Shown here piece after piece: positions 7,684 through 16,515 of a stretch of 34,161 bases of DNA. The stretch covers positions 1 through 34,161 of the forward strand of contig JARLHR010000209.1 in the NCBI GenBank assembly GCA_031292145.1, read 5' to 3'. Within the stretch, counting starts at the first letter, position 1; each line of letters starts with the position of its first letter. The notes under the pieces are model-generated. The model was not told where the DNA came from and did no database searches. It saw only the letters and a list, made by a program, of their open reading frames with translations. Made by a program: the position numbers and the translations under genes. The DNA is from Clostridium sp. (GTDB taxonomy: Bacteria; Bacillota; Clostridia; Clostridiales; Clostridiaceae).

Positions 7684-7845
7684 GCACATGAAAATAAATA
7701 ACAAGTCCAAAGCTGCCATGATTATTTTTCATCAGGCAAGGAAGTAAAGTGCCATCATAGCGGGCCTATTATGGCATTTTGCTGACGCAGGATGATGGAA
7801 AATAGACTGGTAGATGGACTTGTTATTTTTTTGAGTGTGCCTTAG
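7679..7845. repeat. Family A hairpin repeat, long form (A1)
   Basis: Outer arms TTTAGGCACATGAAAATAAA... / ...TTTTTTTGAGTGTGCCTTAG, next stem AACAAGTCCA / TGGACTTGTT, then TATTTTTCATCA / TGATGGAAAATA, then AAAGTGCCAT / ATGGCATTTT around the apex CATAGCGGGCCTATT. Bulges CAGGCAAGGAAG and CTGACGCAG are shared with A8. It lies between two convergent genes and can terminate both. Confidence 0.85.
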
Positions 7846-7868
7846 GCTTATCAGATAACCTATTTCCT

Positions 7869-7902
7869 TAATTAAGGCACATTCAAAAATGTGCCTTAAT
7901 TA
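7869..7902 (-). repeat. Family A minimal hairpin (terminus-only)
   Basis: TAATTAAGGCACATT (7869-7883) / AATGTGCCTTAATTA (7888-7902), loop CAAA. This equals the two outer ends of family A joined without interior. It overlaps the last codons and TGA stop of the WsfD-like gene and probably is its terminator. Confidence 0.75.
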
Positions 7903-9355
7903 TTTTTAACAAAGCATAACTAAAAATGAGCAAAAGTAAACCATCAAAAATAAAATTAAAAAGAAATAATTGTTTCGCAGTATCAGCCATACCATTCCCT
8001 ACAAATGGCATAGGAAATTGGACTGCACCAATAAGCATAACAACCCAAAGTAATAGTATTTTATTCCTTACTTCTAGGTTCCACTTATTACTAATGTATT
8101 TATGAACAGTAAATAATATAATTATAAGATAAATGGAAACTATGAAATATAACTTTTTAGGTAATACATGCTCTCTAATATATGACCAAAGGGTAAACCT
8201 TTGGAATTTCACAACAGGAGTTTCACTATAACTTTGAGAACACTTACCTAATAAAGTGCTAGTATTAAATGCCTTTCCTGCAGTATATTCCATACCTTTT
8301 AATAATCTTGAAGGATGAGTTAAATAAAACTTAGCAAGTTTGGAATTACTTATCTTACTATAGAATTCTTCATTTGTTATTTCTGCCCCAGGAATATATT
8401 TAACATATTCATCCGTATCTAAGTAAGAATGTTTTCCAGCTTCCACAGACAAGTCTGGATTAAGACCTAAATCTATTAAATCTTGTTTAGGCGTTTTAGA
8501 ACCATTTAGCACTCCGTAAAAAACAGAATTATATTCCGTGTCTTTACTTAAATTATCACTATTATTACCAATTCCAATAGGATAAAGTATTAATATATAA
8601 ACACATATACATAAACTAGCCAAACTCAATTTACCTAAAATGCGCCTATTATCCCATATTATTTTTCCTACAACAAATATTATAAACGGTAAGGAAGTAG
8701 TTACCTGCAGTTTCGAGCCTAAGAATAAAAATGCTGCAATCACTATAGGAACTATTCGCAACATTAAATGTTTAGTTCCTTTAATTACATATTTATAATG
8801 AATATAATTTAAAACAAATGCAATAAATAAGGAGAATGTAACTATCATCATTGGTTCACCATATAAACTATTAAACCAAACTAAATAATTACCATCAAAG
8901 AAAATAAATACTATTAATGATGAAATTATTATTAATTTAAATCTATCTTTTATATTTAAAGATTTTAATGTTATAATAAACGCAAAAATATATAAGATAC
9001 TATAAATAATGGCTAAATATTGAGTTTTAAATACAGTCTGCCCAGATAGTTTGCAAATTTTGCTGACAAAAACAATTAAATAACTTATGCTGCAGCCCTT
9101 AATTGTCTTAGAAATTTTATCGATTTCACTAATCTGGTACTCAGGTACGATGTAATGATAAAATCTAATGAAATATAGATTACTCTCATCTTTCTCTAAC
9201 AACGATAGACCTGAAATGTGCATTATTCTATCAAAATCACCTTGATCAGCAACACCTACCTGCGGTTTAATAAATAATACCCCAATAACTATTAAAATTG
9301 CAGTTATAGTGATCAAAATTTTATAATTGTTCACTATAATATTTTTCATCTTCAT
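7883..9355 (-). CDS. Polytopic membrane glycosyltransferase, WsfD-like
   Basis: A 490-residue protein with about eleven hydrophobic helices. The first extracytoplasmic loop begins VGVADQGDFDRIMHISGL and a larger soluble loop lies at about 270-375. The layout and the DQGDFDR block resemble the WsfD-type hexose transferases of surface-glycan loci; I am moderately sure of the family, not of the substrate. GT-C-like enzymes use polyprenyl-phosphate sugars outside the membrane. The start at 9355 (MKMKN) is chosen because GGAGGAG lies 6-7 nt before it; an upstream in-frame ATG overlaps that box. The last codons (KAHF-stop) are encoded by a family A hairpin. A broken GT-C gene follows upstream, so this was likely a glycan operon. 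Confidence 0.72.
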   Translation of the reverse strand: MKMKNIIVNNYKILITITAILIVIGVLFIKPQVGVADQGDFDRIMHISGLSLLEKDESNLYFIRFYHYIVPEYQISEIDKISKTIKGCSISYLIVFVSKICKLSGQTVFKTQYLAIIYSILYIFAFIITLKSLNIKDRFKLIIISSLIVFIFFDGNYLVWFNSLYGEPMMIVTFSLFIAFVLNYIHYKYVIKGTKHLMLRIVPIVIAAFLFLGSKLQVTTSLPFIIFVVGKIIWDNRRILGKLSLASLCICVYILILYPIGIGNNSDNLSKDTEYNSVFYGVLNGSKTPKQDLIDLGLNPDLSVEAGKHSYLDTDEYVKYIPGAEITNEEFYSKISNSKLAKFYLTHPSRLLKGMEYTAGKAFNTSTLLGKCSQSYSETPVVKFQRFTLWSYIREHVLPKKLYFIVSIYLIIILFTVHKYISNKWNLEVRNKILLLWVVMLIGAVQFPMPFVGNGMADTAKQLFLFNFIFDGLLLLIFSYALLKIIKAHF

Positions 9356-9539
9356 TAGGTACTCCTCCATTTTTATAGGATTTAAAATTATAAAAATAAC
9401 TTTATAATCTAACAGATAAAATCATAGTGTTTTTATAAAAAGCCCATTGCTTTTCTTCTTCAACGACTAATTTTCCACCAATTCTAGTTTCCTTAGTTTA
9501 TATAAAATAAATTTAGTAGTTATAATTCTAAATATTATT

Positions 9540-10185
9540 CTATATCACTATAGATTTCTTCCCCTTTTTTAATGTAAACCCAGTTAAAGAAAGTATTATA
9601 AATAGCCAACTTATTATAAATGCATATCTTTGTTGAGCTTCTATTATTAAAAACGTCATCCCATATCCACAAAATATTATATAAAAAAGATTAATTATCT
9701 TATTATTAACGTAATTATAAACGTTCCGATTACAACTTTTTTATAATCCTTAAAAACTTCTTGTAAAATGAAAAATATAATTACTATTGTCGAAGTTGAA
9801 AAAACTACATTTACAATTTTTACCATTGGTAATGTATTGCCGCCAAACCACCTTATCATTTGTGAAAGATATAAAATAAAGACTATCAGATGCGGAAGTC
9901 TGCCCAAATAGGCTGTTCCCATCATAGAACTATAATTCCCACTAGCTACTTCCCCCTGCTGCCTCATACATTAGGCTGAAATCTGAAACTGGAATGCTAT
10001 CAACACTAAGTACATACATTCCCCTTAAAATAAATCCTATTAGTAATATGATACAAAACATAAAATTTATACTAATTTTATATTTAATACCATAATAAAT
10101 TCCACAAAACATTAAGATATAAAGTAATATTTGCCCTAAGCTAACAACACTAGGTTTTAAAAAAAATTAGCAGCATAACAAACAT
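9540..10185 (-). pseudogene. Broken GT-C family (GT39-like) glycosyltransferase
   Basis: Fragments of one membrane glycosyltransferase in three frames. N-terminal part: MFVMLLIFF, then LKPSVVSLG... after an extra T in a T8 run (10159-10166); next RGMYVLSVDSIPVSDFSLMY, then GEVASGNYSSMMGTAYLGR after an extra G in a G5 run (9952-9956), then LPHLIVFILYL. The C-terminal block IIEAQQRYAFIISWLF and a basic tail end at 9540. EAQ-RY is the usual near-terminal signature of this family. Between IITLIIR and the C-terminal block most of a 500-residue enzyme is missing. Homopolymer slips could be sequence errors, but the internal deletion is not. It lies just upstream of the WsfD-like gene in the same direction. 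Confidence 0.78.
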
Positions 10186-10448
10186 ATCAAAATTAGGCTA
10201 AATTTATTTGATACCCCGTCAAAAATAAAATACTTTTCTTAGTTTTCTAAATTAAAATAATTCTAGTTTCCTTTAAAAGCGAATATTTTATATTAATATG
10301 AATTTCTAGAAAAATAAAAGTCTACGTTATTTTTACTTAATCTGTAAATATCTAATATATGTTTCAGATAATTTAAAATAAAATCAAAGAACATTGCTAT
10401 CTGACTAATTTGCAATCGTAACAGTTAAAATTATGAGGGGGAAATTTT

Positions 10449-11102
10449 ATGGTGTTATTTTTATTATCGTTAAGTGGTTTCTGTTGGACAATTGTTTATA
10501 TTCAATTGATTTGTTTAGGCTTTAAAGAAAAAACTTATGGCATGCCTTTTGTTGCATTAGCTCTCAATTTTGCTTGGGAAGCATTTTATTCTTATATTGG
10601 ATTGAAGTACTATTTTACAAGTATTCAAACTTGGATTACATTGATTTGGCTTATTCTAGATACCTTAGTTGTTTTCACCTATTTAATATATGGAAAAAAG
10701 TATTTTCCAAAGCACTGCAGCAAGGAATATTTTGCACCTTGGACTCTTATTATATTTCTTATGTCTTTTGTTCTTCAATACTTCTTTTTTATACAATTTG
10801 GAGATTTAGGAAAAGTATATTCCGCTTTTCTTCAAAATCTAATAATGTCCATATTATTTATTAACATGCTAGTTCATAGAAGTGATTTTAAGGGCCAAGA
10901 TCTTACTATTGCTATTAATAAATGGATTGGCACATTAGCACCTACTATCCTATTTGGTGCAATCTATGGAAATAATCTCGCCCTTGTTATTGGAATATTC
11001 TGCTCAGTATTTGATTTAATCTATATATATTTTATCAAGAACATAAAGAAATTACGTCTAACACTCTCAAAATCCTCTTCAACATCAAAACTAAATAAAT
11101 AG
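10449..11102 (+). CDS. Seven-helix membrane protein resembling transmembrane terpene cyclases
   Basis: A 217-residue protein with about seven hydrophobic helices and a basic Ser-rich tail. The block FVALALNFAWEAFYSY (Glu44) and the acidic residue in the last helix, SVFDLIYIY (Asp189), match the spacing and context of the two acidic residues needed in the fungal Pyr4/PaxB-type integral-membrane terpene cyclases. An Asp also lies in WLILDTLVVFTYLIYG. Bacterial relatives of this fold exist but are little studied. No prenyltransferase or terpene gene is nearby, so a terpene role is only an inference from the fold. GAGGGGG precedes the ATG by 8 nt. It is flanked by the broken glycosyltransferase and a family B palindrome, and stands alone. 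Confidence 0.6.
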   Translation: MVLFLLSLSGFCWTIVYIQLICLGFKEKTYGMPFVALALNFAWEAFYSYIGLKYYFTSIQTWITLIWLILDTLVVFTYLIYGKKYFPKHCSKEYFAPWTLIIFLMSFVLQYFFFIQFGDLGKVYSAFLQNLIMSILFINMLVHRSDFKGQDLTIAINKWIGTLAPTILFGAIYGNNLALVIGIFCSVFDLIYIYFIKNIKKLRLTLSKSSSTSKLNK

Positions 11103-11141
11103 AGCATAAATTAGACTTATATATATACAGTTCACAAACTA

Positions 11142-11373
11142 TACTTATGCGATAACTTACCGAAATCAAATACATTTGTGTTTCACAGGACTATGAAAAT
11201 TTCGCTGAAAGCACTAAATTGAAGCTTGCTCCAAAATTAGCTTGCTCCCACTTTCAGTGTGACAAGCTAATTTTGAACAAGCTCCCATTAAGTGCTTTTA
11301 GCAGCGAAATTTTCAAATGCCTGTTGCACACAAATGTATTTGATTTCTGGTGTAGATGCATACTTAAAGTCTA
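11142..11373. repeat. Family B long quasi-palindrome (B1)
   Basis: Stem of roughly 100 bp. GAAATCAAATACATTTGTG (11162-11180) pairs with CACAAATGTATTTGATTTC (11329-11347); GAAAATTTCGCTG with CAGCGAAATTTTC; AAAATTAGCTTG (11233-11244) with CAAGCTAATTTT (11263-11274), apex of 18 nt. Begins ACTTATGCGATAACT. It lies after the 10449-11102 gene. Confidence 0.8.
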
Positions 11374-11553
11374 GTAAATATGTGAATATATTACACTAAT
11401 AAATCTAATTATTAAAGAGGCCACTGAAAAACTAAAAAATATTACCAATTTAGTCAAATTAATTATATATACCTAAAACAACCGTATAGATACTTTATAT
11501 TCCCACTAGAATATACTACTTAAAAGTGAATTCTTTAATAGTGGTAAAATATT

Positions 11554-11757
11554 ATGTACGCAGATTCCGATGACATATTTAAAGAAGGTTCAATGAAATT
11601 TATTGAACCTCTAGTTAATCCAAAAAATATACAGATTGTTTCTTATAAACCAATTGCAAACCGGAGTCCCAAAATTGCTTTTATGATAGTAGACGATATT
11701 TTAACTGCTAATAACTTTTACATTTCTTTTTCAAATATTTTTAACAAACGCAAATAG
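11554..11757 (+). pseudogene. Fragment of a GT2 glycosyltransferase
   Basis: A 67-codon open frame containing ADSDDIFKEGSMKFIEPLV, which resembles the DxD block and following helix of family 2 glycosyltransferases (e.g. DADD-F-EGSLK-I-PL). An in-frame stop lies a few codons before the ATG and there is no ribosome binding site; the 3' end overlaps the convergent DUF2935 gene. If the reading is right, it is a leftover of a larger gene of the eroded glycan locus. Confidence 0.4.
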
Positions 11758-12647
11758 TGATTTGCTTCACGTAAAGTATGATCGCCCAATAATGGTATTA
11801 TTATTGACTTAATTTTACACTCTAACAATCCTTGAGTACCTTGTGCCTTAAACTTACTTATTGCCACAGTTGCTTTGAAACTATCATCTGTGACATCTGC
11901 AAGTAACATGGAATTATCCATTGCTTCTTTTGACTCTCTTGTTAACTGATCAAATTGATTTCCGAAGTTATTTGCAGTCTTGATTAGTTCATCTTCTGTT
12001 GGATCAAGAAGACCACGAATAAATTTTGAATGTTCTGCCATAATTCTGTTCCAGAAAGTTTCTTCCTCATATGCTTCCCTCTCTATATCAATTTCTTCAC
12101 GATTTTGCAATCTTTGAAGTAACTTAAAATACAATTTTGCTTCTCTTAAAATATGGTCTATAAGCAAAGGATAATTAACTGTAAACATCTTACAAGATAT
12201 AACATTCGATAATATCACTGTTTTAAATTCTGCTAACTCTTTTATTAATTTCAGTGCTCTATTATTAAGATTAAATACTCTTTGTTCGATTTTCATATGT
12301 TTATCCATCATTGCAGAATCACCCATTAATCCTTGTTCTGCTTTAGTAATATCAGTTGGAATTTTCACTCCTGTATAATAAGCTGAAGCCTGTTCAGCTG
12401 CTAATGTAAATGGGGTTATTATTTCACCAGACTGTAATACATCCTTGCTAACAATACCATCAGAAAGAGAAATGGCATCAATTAAAAGTTTGTCAAACTC
12501 CATTCTAAAGGCATCCGCCTGATTAATATAATCTGAATCCTTAGGTGTAAATCCTACTTCTAAAAAAAATGAATGTTCCTTCATAATTCTTGCAAAAAAA
12601 AGATGTAATTCTAGTGATTCCCTTACGAATTTGCTAGTAGATAGCAT
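11718..12647 (-). CDS. DUF2935 protein with two tandem domains
   Basis: A 309-residue all-helical protein made of two related halves. Half one has FARIMKEHSFFLEVGF (about 18-33) and IDHILREAKLYFKLLQ (about 163-178). Half two has WNRIMAEHSKFIRGLLDP (about 199-216) and GDHTLREANHYLRLLK (about 289-304). The His/Glu pairs EH..F and DH.LREA sit where ferritin-like helical bundles carry metal ligands, so a metal-binding role is likely but untested. No signal peptide, so cytoplasmic or spore-internal. AGGAG precedes the ATG. DUF2935 proteins are common in spore-forming clostridia and bacilli. The next gene in the same direction (M13 peptidase) has its own terminator, so no operon. Confidence 0.85.
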   Translation of the reverse strand: MLSTSKFVRESLELHLFFARIMKEHSFFLEVGFTPKDSDYINQADAFRMEFDKLLIDAISLSDGIVSKDVLQSGEIITPFTLAAEQASAYYTGVKIPTDITKAEQGLMGDSAMMDKHMKIEQRVFNLNNRALKLIKELAEFKTVILSNVISCKMFTVNYPLLIDHILREAKLYFKLLQRLQNREEIDIEREAYEEETFWNRIMAEHSKFIRGLLDPTEDELIKTANNFGNQFDQLTRESKEAMDNSMLLADVTDDSFKATVAISKFKAQGTQGLLECKIKSIIIPLLGDHTLREANHYLRLLKIFEKEM

Positions 12648-12761
12648 AATTGACTTCTCCTAATATAATGATTAACTACTATTTTCAGTATATTGGTAAT
12701 ATACCCGAAATGTTACCTCTATTAAGTTTTAGAATAATTTCAAATTGTTCATCTAAAAAAT

Positions 12762-12788
12762 CACTGACCACCAAATTGGTGATCAGTG
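12762..12788 (-). terminator. CTGACCAC hairpin after the M13 gene
   Basis: CACTGACCACCAAATTGGTGATCAGTG, 11-bp stem with a G-U pair; on the minus strand ATTTTTT follows immediately. Third member of the CTGACCAC hairpin set. Confidence 0.85.
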
Positions 12789-12818
12789 AAAATTTATTGC
12801 ACTCATATTTTATTTATA

Positions 12819-14852
12819 TTACCAAATTTGTACTCTGTCTTCTGGTTTAATGTACATTTTATCTCCTTGTTTAATTCCGTAAGTTTCATAGAATTTATCA
12901 AATTGTGCTACTGTTATATTATTTCTTACTTTATTAGGTGAATGTGCATCATATTGAAGTCTGTAATCTGCATATTCCTTTGTATCAATTTCACGCCATA
13001 TAGCTGCATTACTTTCAAAGAATGCTTTATAATCTGGATTTTGCATTTTGCTTAATATATCTAACGCGCAAGCCATCCCTCCAATATCTGCTATATTTTC
13101 TCCTACAGTAAGATCTCCATTAACTGTTTTTCCATTATCTAATTTTATTTGACTATAAAATTCTCTTACTTTTTTAGTCTTTTCTTCAAACTTGCTATAA
13201 TCTTCTTGAGTCCACCAATTATTTAAATTTCCATCTGCATCAAATTTAGCTCCTGTATTATCAAATGCATGACTTATTTCATGACCTATAATAGTACCAA
13301 TAGCACCTAAATTCTTTTCTTTACTAGCATTTATATCATAGAATCCACCTTGAATAATTCCCGCTGGCACTGTTATTGTATTGCTTGTTGGATTATAACA
13401 AGCATTAACTGTTTGTGGTGGAAATGCAAATTTATTTTTATCTACTGGTTCATTTAACTCACTTATTGCTTTTTCACGCGCAAATTTACTTAAATTCTCA
13501 ATATTCTCCCAAAGAGAGCCACCCTCTTCATAAGATCTTATTTCTACCTTTGAATAATCCTCCCATTTATCTGGATATGCAATTTGAACATTAAGTTTAT
13601 CTAATTTCTCAATTGCTTTTTTCTTAGTTACATCACTCATCCAATCTAATTTATTAATCCTATCTTTGTATGTTGATATAATTTCATTGGTTATATTTGT
13701 AACATCCTTTTTGACTTTATCAGAAAAATATTTTTCAATATATAGTTTTCCAAAAGGTTCTGCTAAAGCAGAGTTAACCATATCAATAGCTTTTTCATCT
13801 TGAGGAATATCCCCTTGTGATCCTAAAAAACCATTCTTAAATTCAGTTGCTGCCTTCTGAAAATCTTCTCCTAAATATTGTGCAGCGCTAGCTATATTCA
13901 TAATTTCAAGATAGTCTTTTATTATTGGTAAGTTTTCTTCTGCATACATTCCATTTAAAGCTTTTAACCATTTTGGTTCAGTTAGTATTATTTTATTAGC
14001 ATTTTCTAATTTATTATTTTTAACTATTGTTTTTATATTTAAATTTGGTGCTAAAGCATCAAGCTGATCTAAAGTATAAACATTATATTGTTCGTCTATA
14101 GCATTATCATTTTTTGATGATTCTTGTTTACCTGTTATTGATGGCGCTATCATATTTTCAAACTTAAATAAATTATCAACTTTTGCTTTTGCTTGTTCAT
14201 CCGTATATCCACTTAAAGTTAATAGCTTAATATAATAATTTTCTGCTAAACCTTTTACTCTCTTGCTATTTTCCGTTGGATTTACATATTCATCTGAATC
14301 CCCTAAGCTAAGGGCTGTTGGCCCAATATAAAGAGCATGTTTAGTTGCATCTTTTAAATCAACTTCACAATCAAATTGTATTAACGTGTTTCCTATTTTA
14401 GATTCAGTATTTAAATTTGCAATATCCTTTATAGATTTAATATTGTTAAATTCATCAATCATTTTTTTGATTGGTTCTATTCCTTGCTTATTTCTAGCTT
14501 CCATATTTAAAGTATTCTTATATAAATTAATTATCTTCTTTTCATCACTATTATCAGAATAACTTTTTTCGTTTGCCAGCAAATCATTTATTATTTGTTT
14601 CTTTTGTCCTGTTAAGTTTTTATCAGTTTCCATAAATGTTGAATTTGAACTTTTTCCAACATCTATCTTTGCAGTATTTAACCATTGCCTATTTATTACA
14701 GAATAAAAATCATCTTGCAATGGTAAAGTACTTGATACTGTTACAGTATTTGTATTGTTTTCTTCTGCTGCCATAGCATATGTTCCCTGCCCCAAAAATA
14801 ATGAACATATTAACGTGCCTGCTATAACTCCCCTTATTTTAATTTTCCCCAT
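12819..14852 (-). CDS. Exported M13-family zinc metallopeptidase (PepO/neprilysin-like)
   Basis: A 677-residue protein. Start at 14852 (MGKIKIRG), with the box AGAAAGTGGTGA 8 nt upstream; the in-frame GTG inside that box is not used. Residues 1-28 form a signal peptide (basic start, GTLICSLFLGQ core, AMAA end). The M13 N-terminal helical domain spans about 45-460. The catalytic part has NACYNP (about 483-488), HEISH (His524, Glu525, His528) and GENIADIGG (Glu585), the three zinc ligands and base of gluzincins. The C-terminal end ...MYIKPEDRVQIW is family-typical. Peptidases of this kind cut oligopeptides; here export means extracellular or wall-associated peptide degradation. Full family length; nothing missing. 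Confidence 0.93.
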   Translation of the reverse strand: MGKIKIRGVIAGTLICSLFLGQGTYAMAAEENNTNTVTVSSTLPLQDDFYSVINRQWLNTAKIDVGKSSNSTFMETDKNLTGQKKQIINDLLANEKSYSDNSDEKKIINLYKNTLNMEARNKQGIEPIKKMIDEFNNIKSIKDIANLNTESKIGNTLIQFDCEVDLKDATKHALYIGPTALSLGDSDEYVNPTENSKRVKGLAENYYIKLLTLSGYTDEQAKAKVDNLFKFENMIAPSITGKQESSKNDNAIDEQYNVYTLDQLDALAPNLNIKTIVKNNKLENANKIILTEPKWLKALNGMYAEENLPIIKDYLEIMNIASAAQYLGEDFQKAATEFKNGFLGSQGDIPQDEKAIDMVNSALAEPFGKLYIEKYFSDKVKKDVTNITNEIISTYKDRINKLDWMSDVTKKKAIEKLDKLNVQIAYPDKWEDYSKVEIRSYEEGGSLWENIENLSKFAREKAISELNEPVDKNKFAFPPQTVNACYNPTSNTITVPAGIIQGGFYDINASKEKNLGAIGTIIGHEISHAFDNTGAKFDADGNLNNWWTQEDYSKFEEKTKKVREFYSQIKLDNGKTVNGDLTVGENIADIGGMACALDILSKMQNPDYKAFFESNAAIWREIDTKEYADYRLQYDAHSPNKVRNNITVAQFDKFYETYGIKQGDKMYIKPEDRVQIW

Positions 14853-15158
14853 TAAAATAATCACCACTTTCTGGTAATATTTGTAATACTTTCATTTTTA
14901 GTATACAACTTATTTACCTTTTTACAATTAGGGTAAACTTAATTTAAACTTAAATCTTTCTTTATGAAATCATACATTTATATTTAATCAAACAAATTTC
15001 AAAGCATTTCCAGTGTAATTATGCTAATGATGAAATTAATACTATTGTTTCAAAATAAGTTATATGAATGTATTATACCCCGTTATTAACAATAAAATGT
15101 ATGAAATTTATCCAAACTATGCATTAAATACAAATGAAAAATTAATGACTTATGACGC
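14853..15158. other. Intergenic, promoter region of the M13 gene
   Basis: About 300 AT-rich bases with no open frame. It should contain the M13 promoter (minus strand); none is strong enough to call. Confidence 0.4.
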
Positions 15159-15207
15159 AAAAGGAGTGTCCCAAAATGATTAAAAATCATTTTGGGACAC
15201 TCCTTTT
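15159..15207 (-). terminator. Perfect 23-bp palindrome, terminator of the Mg operon
   Basis: Arms 15159-15181 and 15185-15207 (AAAAGGAGTGTCCCAAAATG... / ...CATTTTGGGACACTCCTTTT), loop AAA, T4 at each outer end. The arm sequence GAGTGTCCCAAAATGATT resembles an insertion-sequence terminal repeat, and a diverged relative lies at 34022. It may be a mobile-element footprint recruited as terminator. Confidence 0.8.
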
Positions 15208-15246
15208 AAATTGAATTTCATATCTAAAAATAGCATTAATTTATTA

Positions 15247-16500
15247 TCATTTTATAACAGTAGTTATTATTTGCTCGACGGTTAAAATAGCTGTTAATAT
15301 AATTAAAACTACAATAGTTACCCATCCAATTGCATTTTTAATTCCGCTATTTACATACTCACCCATGATTTCTTTATTATTTACCATAAGCATCATACAA
15401 ATTAAAACTACTGGTAATAACACCCCATTTATAACCTGTGACCCTAATGTTATTTGAATTAATGGTGCTCCAGGAACTAATATGATTGCAATTCCCACTA
15501 TAACTATTATAGTGAATAATGTAAAAAACTCTGGTGCTTCTTTTAATGTTTTATCTATACCAGCTTCAAAACCAAAAGCTTCACAAATATAAAAGGCTGT
15601 AGCCAAAGGTAATATTGTTGCCGAAAAAATAGATGCTATAAAAAGTCCAAAGGCAAAAATTTGAGAAGCAAAAGCTCCGGCAAGTGGCTGCAACGCTAAA
15701 GCAGCATCCTTAGCTTCTTCTATTTGAATTCCACTTTTATTAAGTGTTGCTCCGCAAGCTACAATTATAAAGAAAGCAACTACTACTGTAATAACACTAC
15801 CAACAATAACATCCCAAACTTCATATTTAAAATCTTCTATCTTAAGACCCTTTTCTATAACCGCTGACTGCATATAAAACTGCATCCAAGGAGCAATAGT
15901 CGTACCAACCAGACCAATAACTGTATCTACATAATCCAAATTAGTTTCAATAGTAGGATGAATTATAGCACTACCTATTTCATGCCAGTCTGGTTTAGCA
16001 AGAAATGCAGAAGCAATGTAAGATAATAAAAATAAACTAAAAACTAAAAACAGCTTTTCAGTAGTTTTATAAGTCCCCTTTACTACCAGAATCCATACTG
16101 CAACGGCTGCTAGAGGTACAGATATATATTTACTCACACCAAAAACCTGCATACTACCTGCAACACCTGCAAATTCAGTAGCTGTATTTCCTATATCTGC
16201 AATGATTAGCGCTATAAATATAAAGAAAGTTACCTTAACACCAAAATTTTCTCTAATTAAATCTGCCAATCCCTTTCCGGTGACTATACCCATTCTAGCA
16301 TTCATTTCCTGTACTACAACAAGTACAATTAAACATGGGATTAATGACCAAAGCAATTTATAACCATAAGTAGCACCAGCTACAGAATACGCTGTGATAC
16401 CACCTGCATCATTATCTACACTACCTGTTATAATTCCTGGACCTAAAACACTTAAAAATATTAATAGACTTGCTATCCATGTTTTTCTTTTTGCATTCAT
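15247..16500 (-). CDS. nrmT: Nramp-related magnesium transporter (NRMT)
   Basis: A 417-residue, 11-helix LeuT-fold transporter of the SLC11/Nramp superfamily that takes up divalent metal into the cytosol. The metal site departs from Mn/Fe Nramps: helix 1 reads VDNDAGG (residues 28-34) where DPGN is usual, so the Asn ligand is Ala32, and helix 6 reads TTIAPWMQ (200-207) where the usual sequence is a Met-Pro-His, so the Met ligand is Ala203 and His is Trp205. Loss of the soft Met ligand is the mark of the Nramp-related Mg transporters, and a clostridial member was shown genetically to carry Mg2+. The start has AGGAGGTG; 15 nt separate it from the MgtE-like gene, so they form one operon under the M-box. 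A strong hairpin follows. Confidence 0.9.
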   Translation of the reverse strand: MNAKRKTWIASLLIFLSVLGPGIITGSVDNDAGGITAYSVAGATYGYKLLWSLIPCLIVLVVVQEMNARMGIVTGKGLADLIRENFGVKVTFFIFIALIIADIGNTATEFAGVAGSMQVFGVSKYISVPLAAVAVWILVVKGTYKTTEKLFLVFSLFLLSYIASAFLAKPDWHEIGSAIIHPTIETNLDYVDTVIGLVGTTIAPWMQFYMQSAVIEKGLKIEDFKYEVWDVIVGSVITVVVAFFIIVACGATLNKSGIQIEEAKDAALALQPLAGAFASQIFAFGLFIASIFSATILPLATAFYICEAFGFEAGIDKTLKEAPEFFTLFTIIVIVGIAIILVPGAPLIQITLGSQVINGVLLPVVLICMMLMVNNKEIMGEYVNSGIKNAIGWVTIVVLIILTAILTVEQIITTVIK

Positions 16501-16515
16501 CTCCTACACCTCCTG

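Noticed and set aside
7679-7845. Interpretation of repeat A1 as part of a CRISPR array or tRNA-like element
   Set aside because: There is no regular spacing of short repeats and no tRNA consensus; it is a single nested hairpin.
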